Source of the DNA: an uncultured Clostridia bacterium | GTDB lineage: Bacteria; Bacillota; Clostridia; Oscillospirales; CAG-272 | Assembly: GCA_904501715.1 (NCBI GenBank) | Contig: CAJGCD010000018.1 | Span: forward strand, 1 to 23,399 | Reading direction: 5' to 3' | DNA: 23,399 bases | Shown: in pieces, positions 23,330 to 23,399 of the stretch | How the letters are laid out: each line of letters starts with the position of its first letter | Numbering within the stretch: position 1 is the stretch's first letter | The notes under the pieces: model-generated | What the model was told of the DNA's origin: nothing | What the model saw: the letters and a program-made list of their open reading frames with translations, nothing else | Databases searched by the model: none | Translations under genes and position numbers: made by a program

Positions 23330-23399
23330 ATGTTTAATTGTTATGATACATAATTCGGTAGGGGTGTTATCCTTTGGATTTCCTTGAAACTTGTAGGGA

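Noticed and set aside
1..23399. CRISPR array, IS element, prophage, att site, tRNA or rRNA
   Set aside because: No regularly spaced repeats, transposase or integrase-like protein, or tRNA-like fold was recognised on either strand.

Overview
The window looks like a chromosomal segment of a spore-forming, low-to-mid GC Clostridia species, probably a gut-type Oscillospirales or Christensenellales-like lineage. Support comes from a clear Spo0A, a clostridial two-gene SmsC/SmsB (SUF-like minimal) Fe-S cassette, a Firmicutes-type GalT, strong AGGAGG-like ribosome binding sites, and several near-consensus sigma-A promoters with 17-nt spacers. No rRNA, tRNA, CRISPR array, insertion sequence or phage gene was seen.

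Layout. (1) 1-2504: a hairpin terminator, a short orphan ORF, a bidirectional terminator, and a minus-strand GtaA/DUF4965-type protein with its promoter. (2) 2525-4298: divergently, smsC-smsB with a strong promoter, a candidate operator and a terminator. (3) 4299-4979: a long non-coding, A-rich, strand-asymmetric region, then a promoter and a hairpin-containing leader. (4) 4980-18627: a seven-gene operon. It encodes a very large extracellular solute-binding protein (1197 aa), a MalF/MalG-type permease pair, a membrane-anchored NHL-propeller/TPR/Yip1-like protein, a secreted 1241-aa DUF5696 protein with a long Ala-rich coiled coil, and a second permease pair, closed by a terminator. (5) 18640-19837: a membrane-anchored DD-carboxypeptidase-like protein. 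(6) 19836-21337: minus-strand spo0A and a DUF1934 gene, each with its own promoter. (7) 21386-23329: galT and a small PQ-loop/SemiSWEET-like transporter, probably co-transcribed.

The most interesting part is the 13.8-kb operon. Gaps between its genes are 1 to 28 nt and one upstream promoter and one downstream terminator frame it, so the seven proteins are probably made together. Family knowledge suggests a cell-envelope glycan or oligosaccharide capture system. A DUF5696 protein (glycosidase-barrel-like by inference) and a propeller protein would work at the surface, and a giant binding protein would hand substrate to two alternative or heteromeric permeases. The transport ATPase is not encoded here and would have to be shared from elsewhere. 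The substrate and the roles of DUF5696 and the propeller protein are unknown, which makes this the best candidate for an undescribed system.

The rest is mostly housekeeping and developmental genes. Points of interest there are a DD-carboxypeptidase that appears to lack the canonical SxN motif, a Spo0A receiver without the usual Met-Pro after its phospho-Asp, a near-perfect 24-bp palindrome spanning the DUF1934 promoter, and the galT/SemiSWEET pairing.
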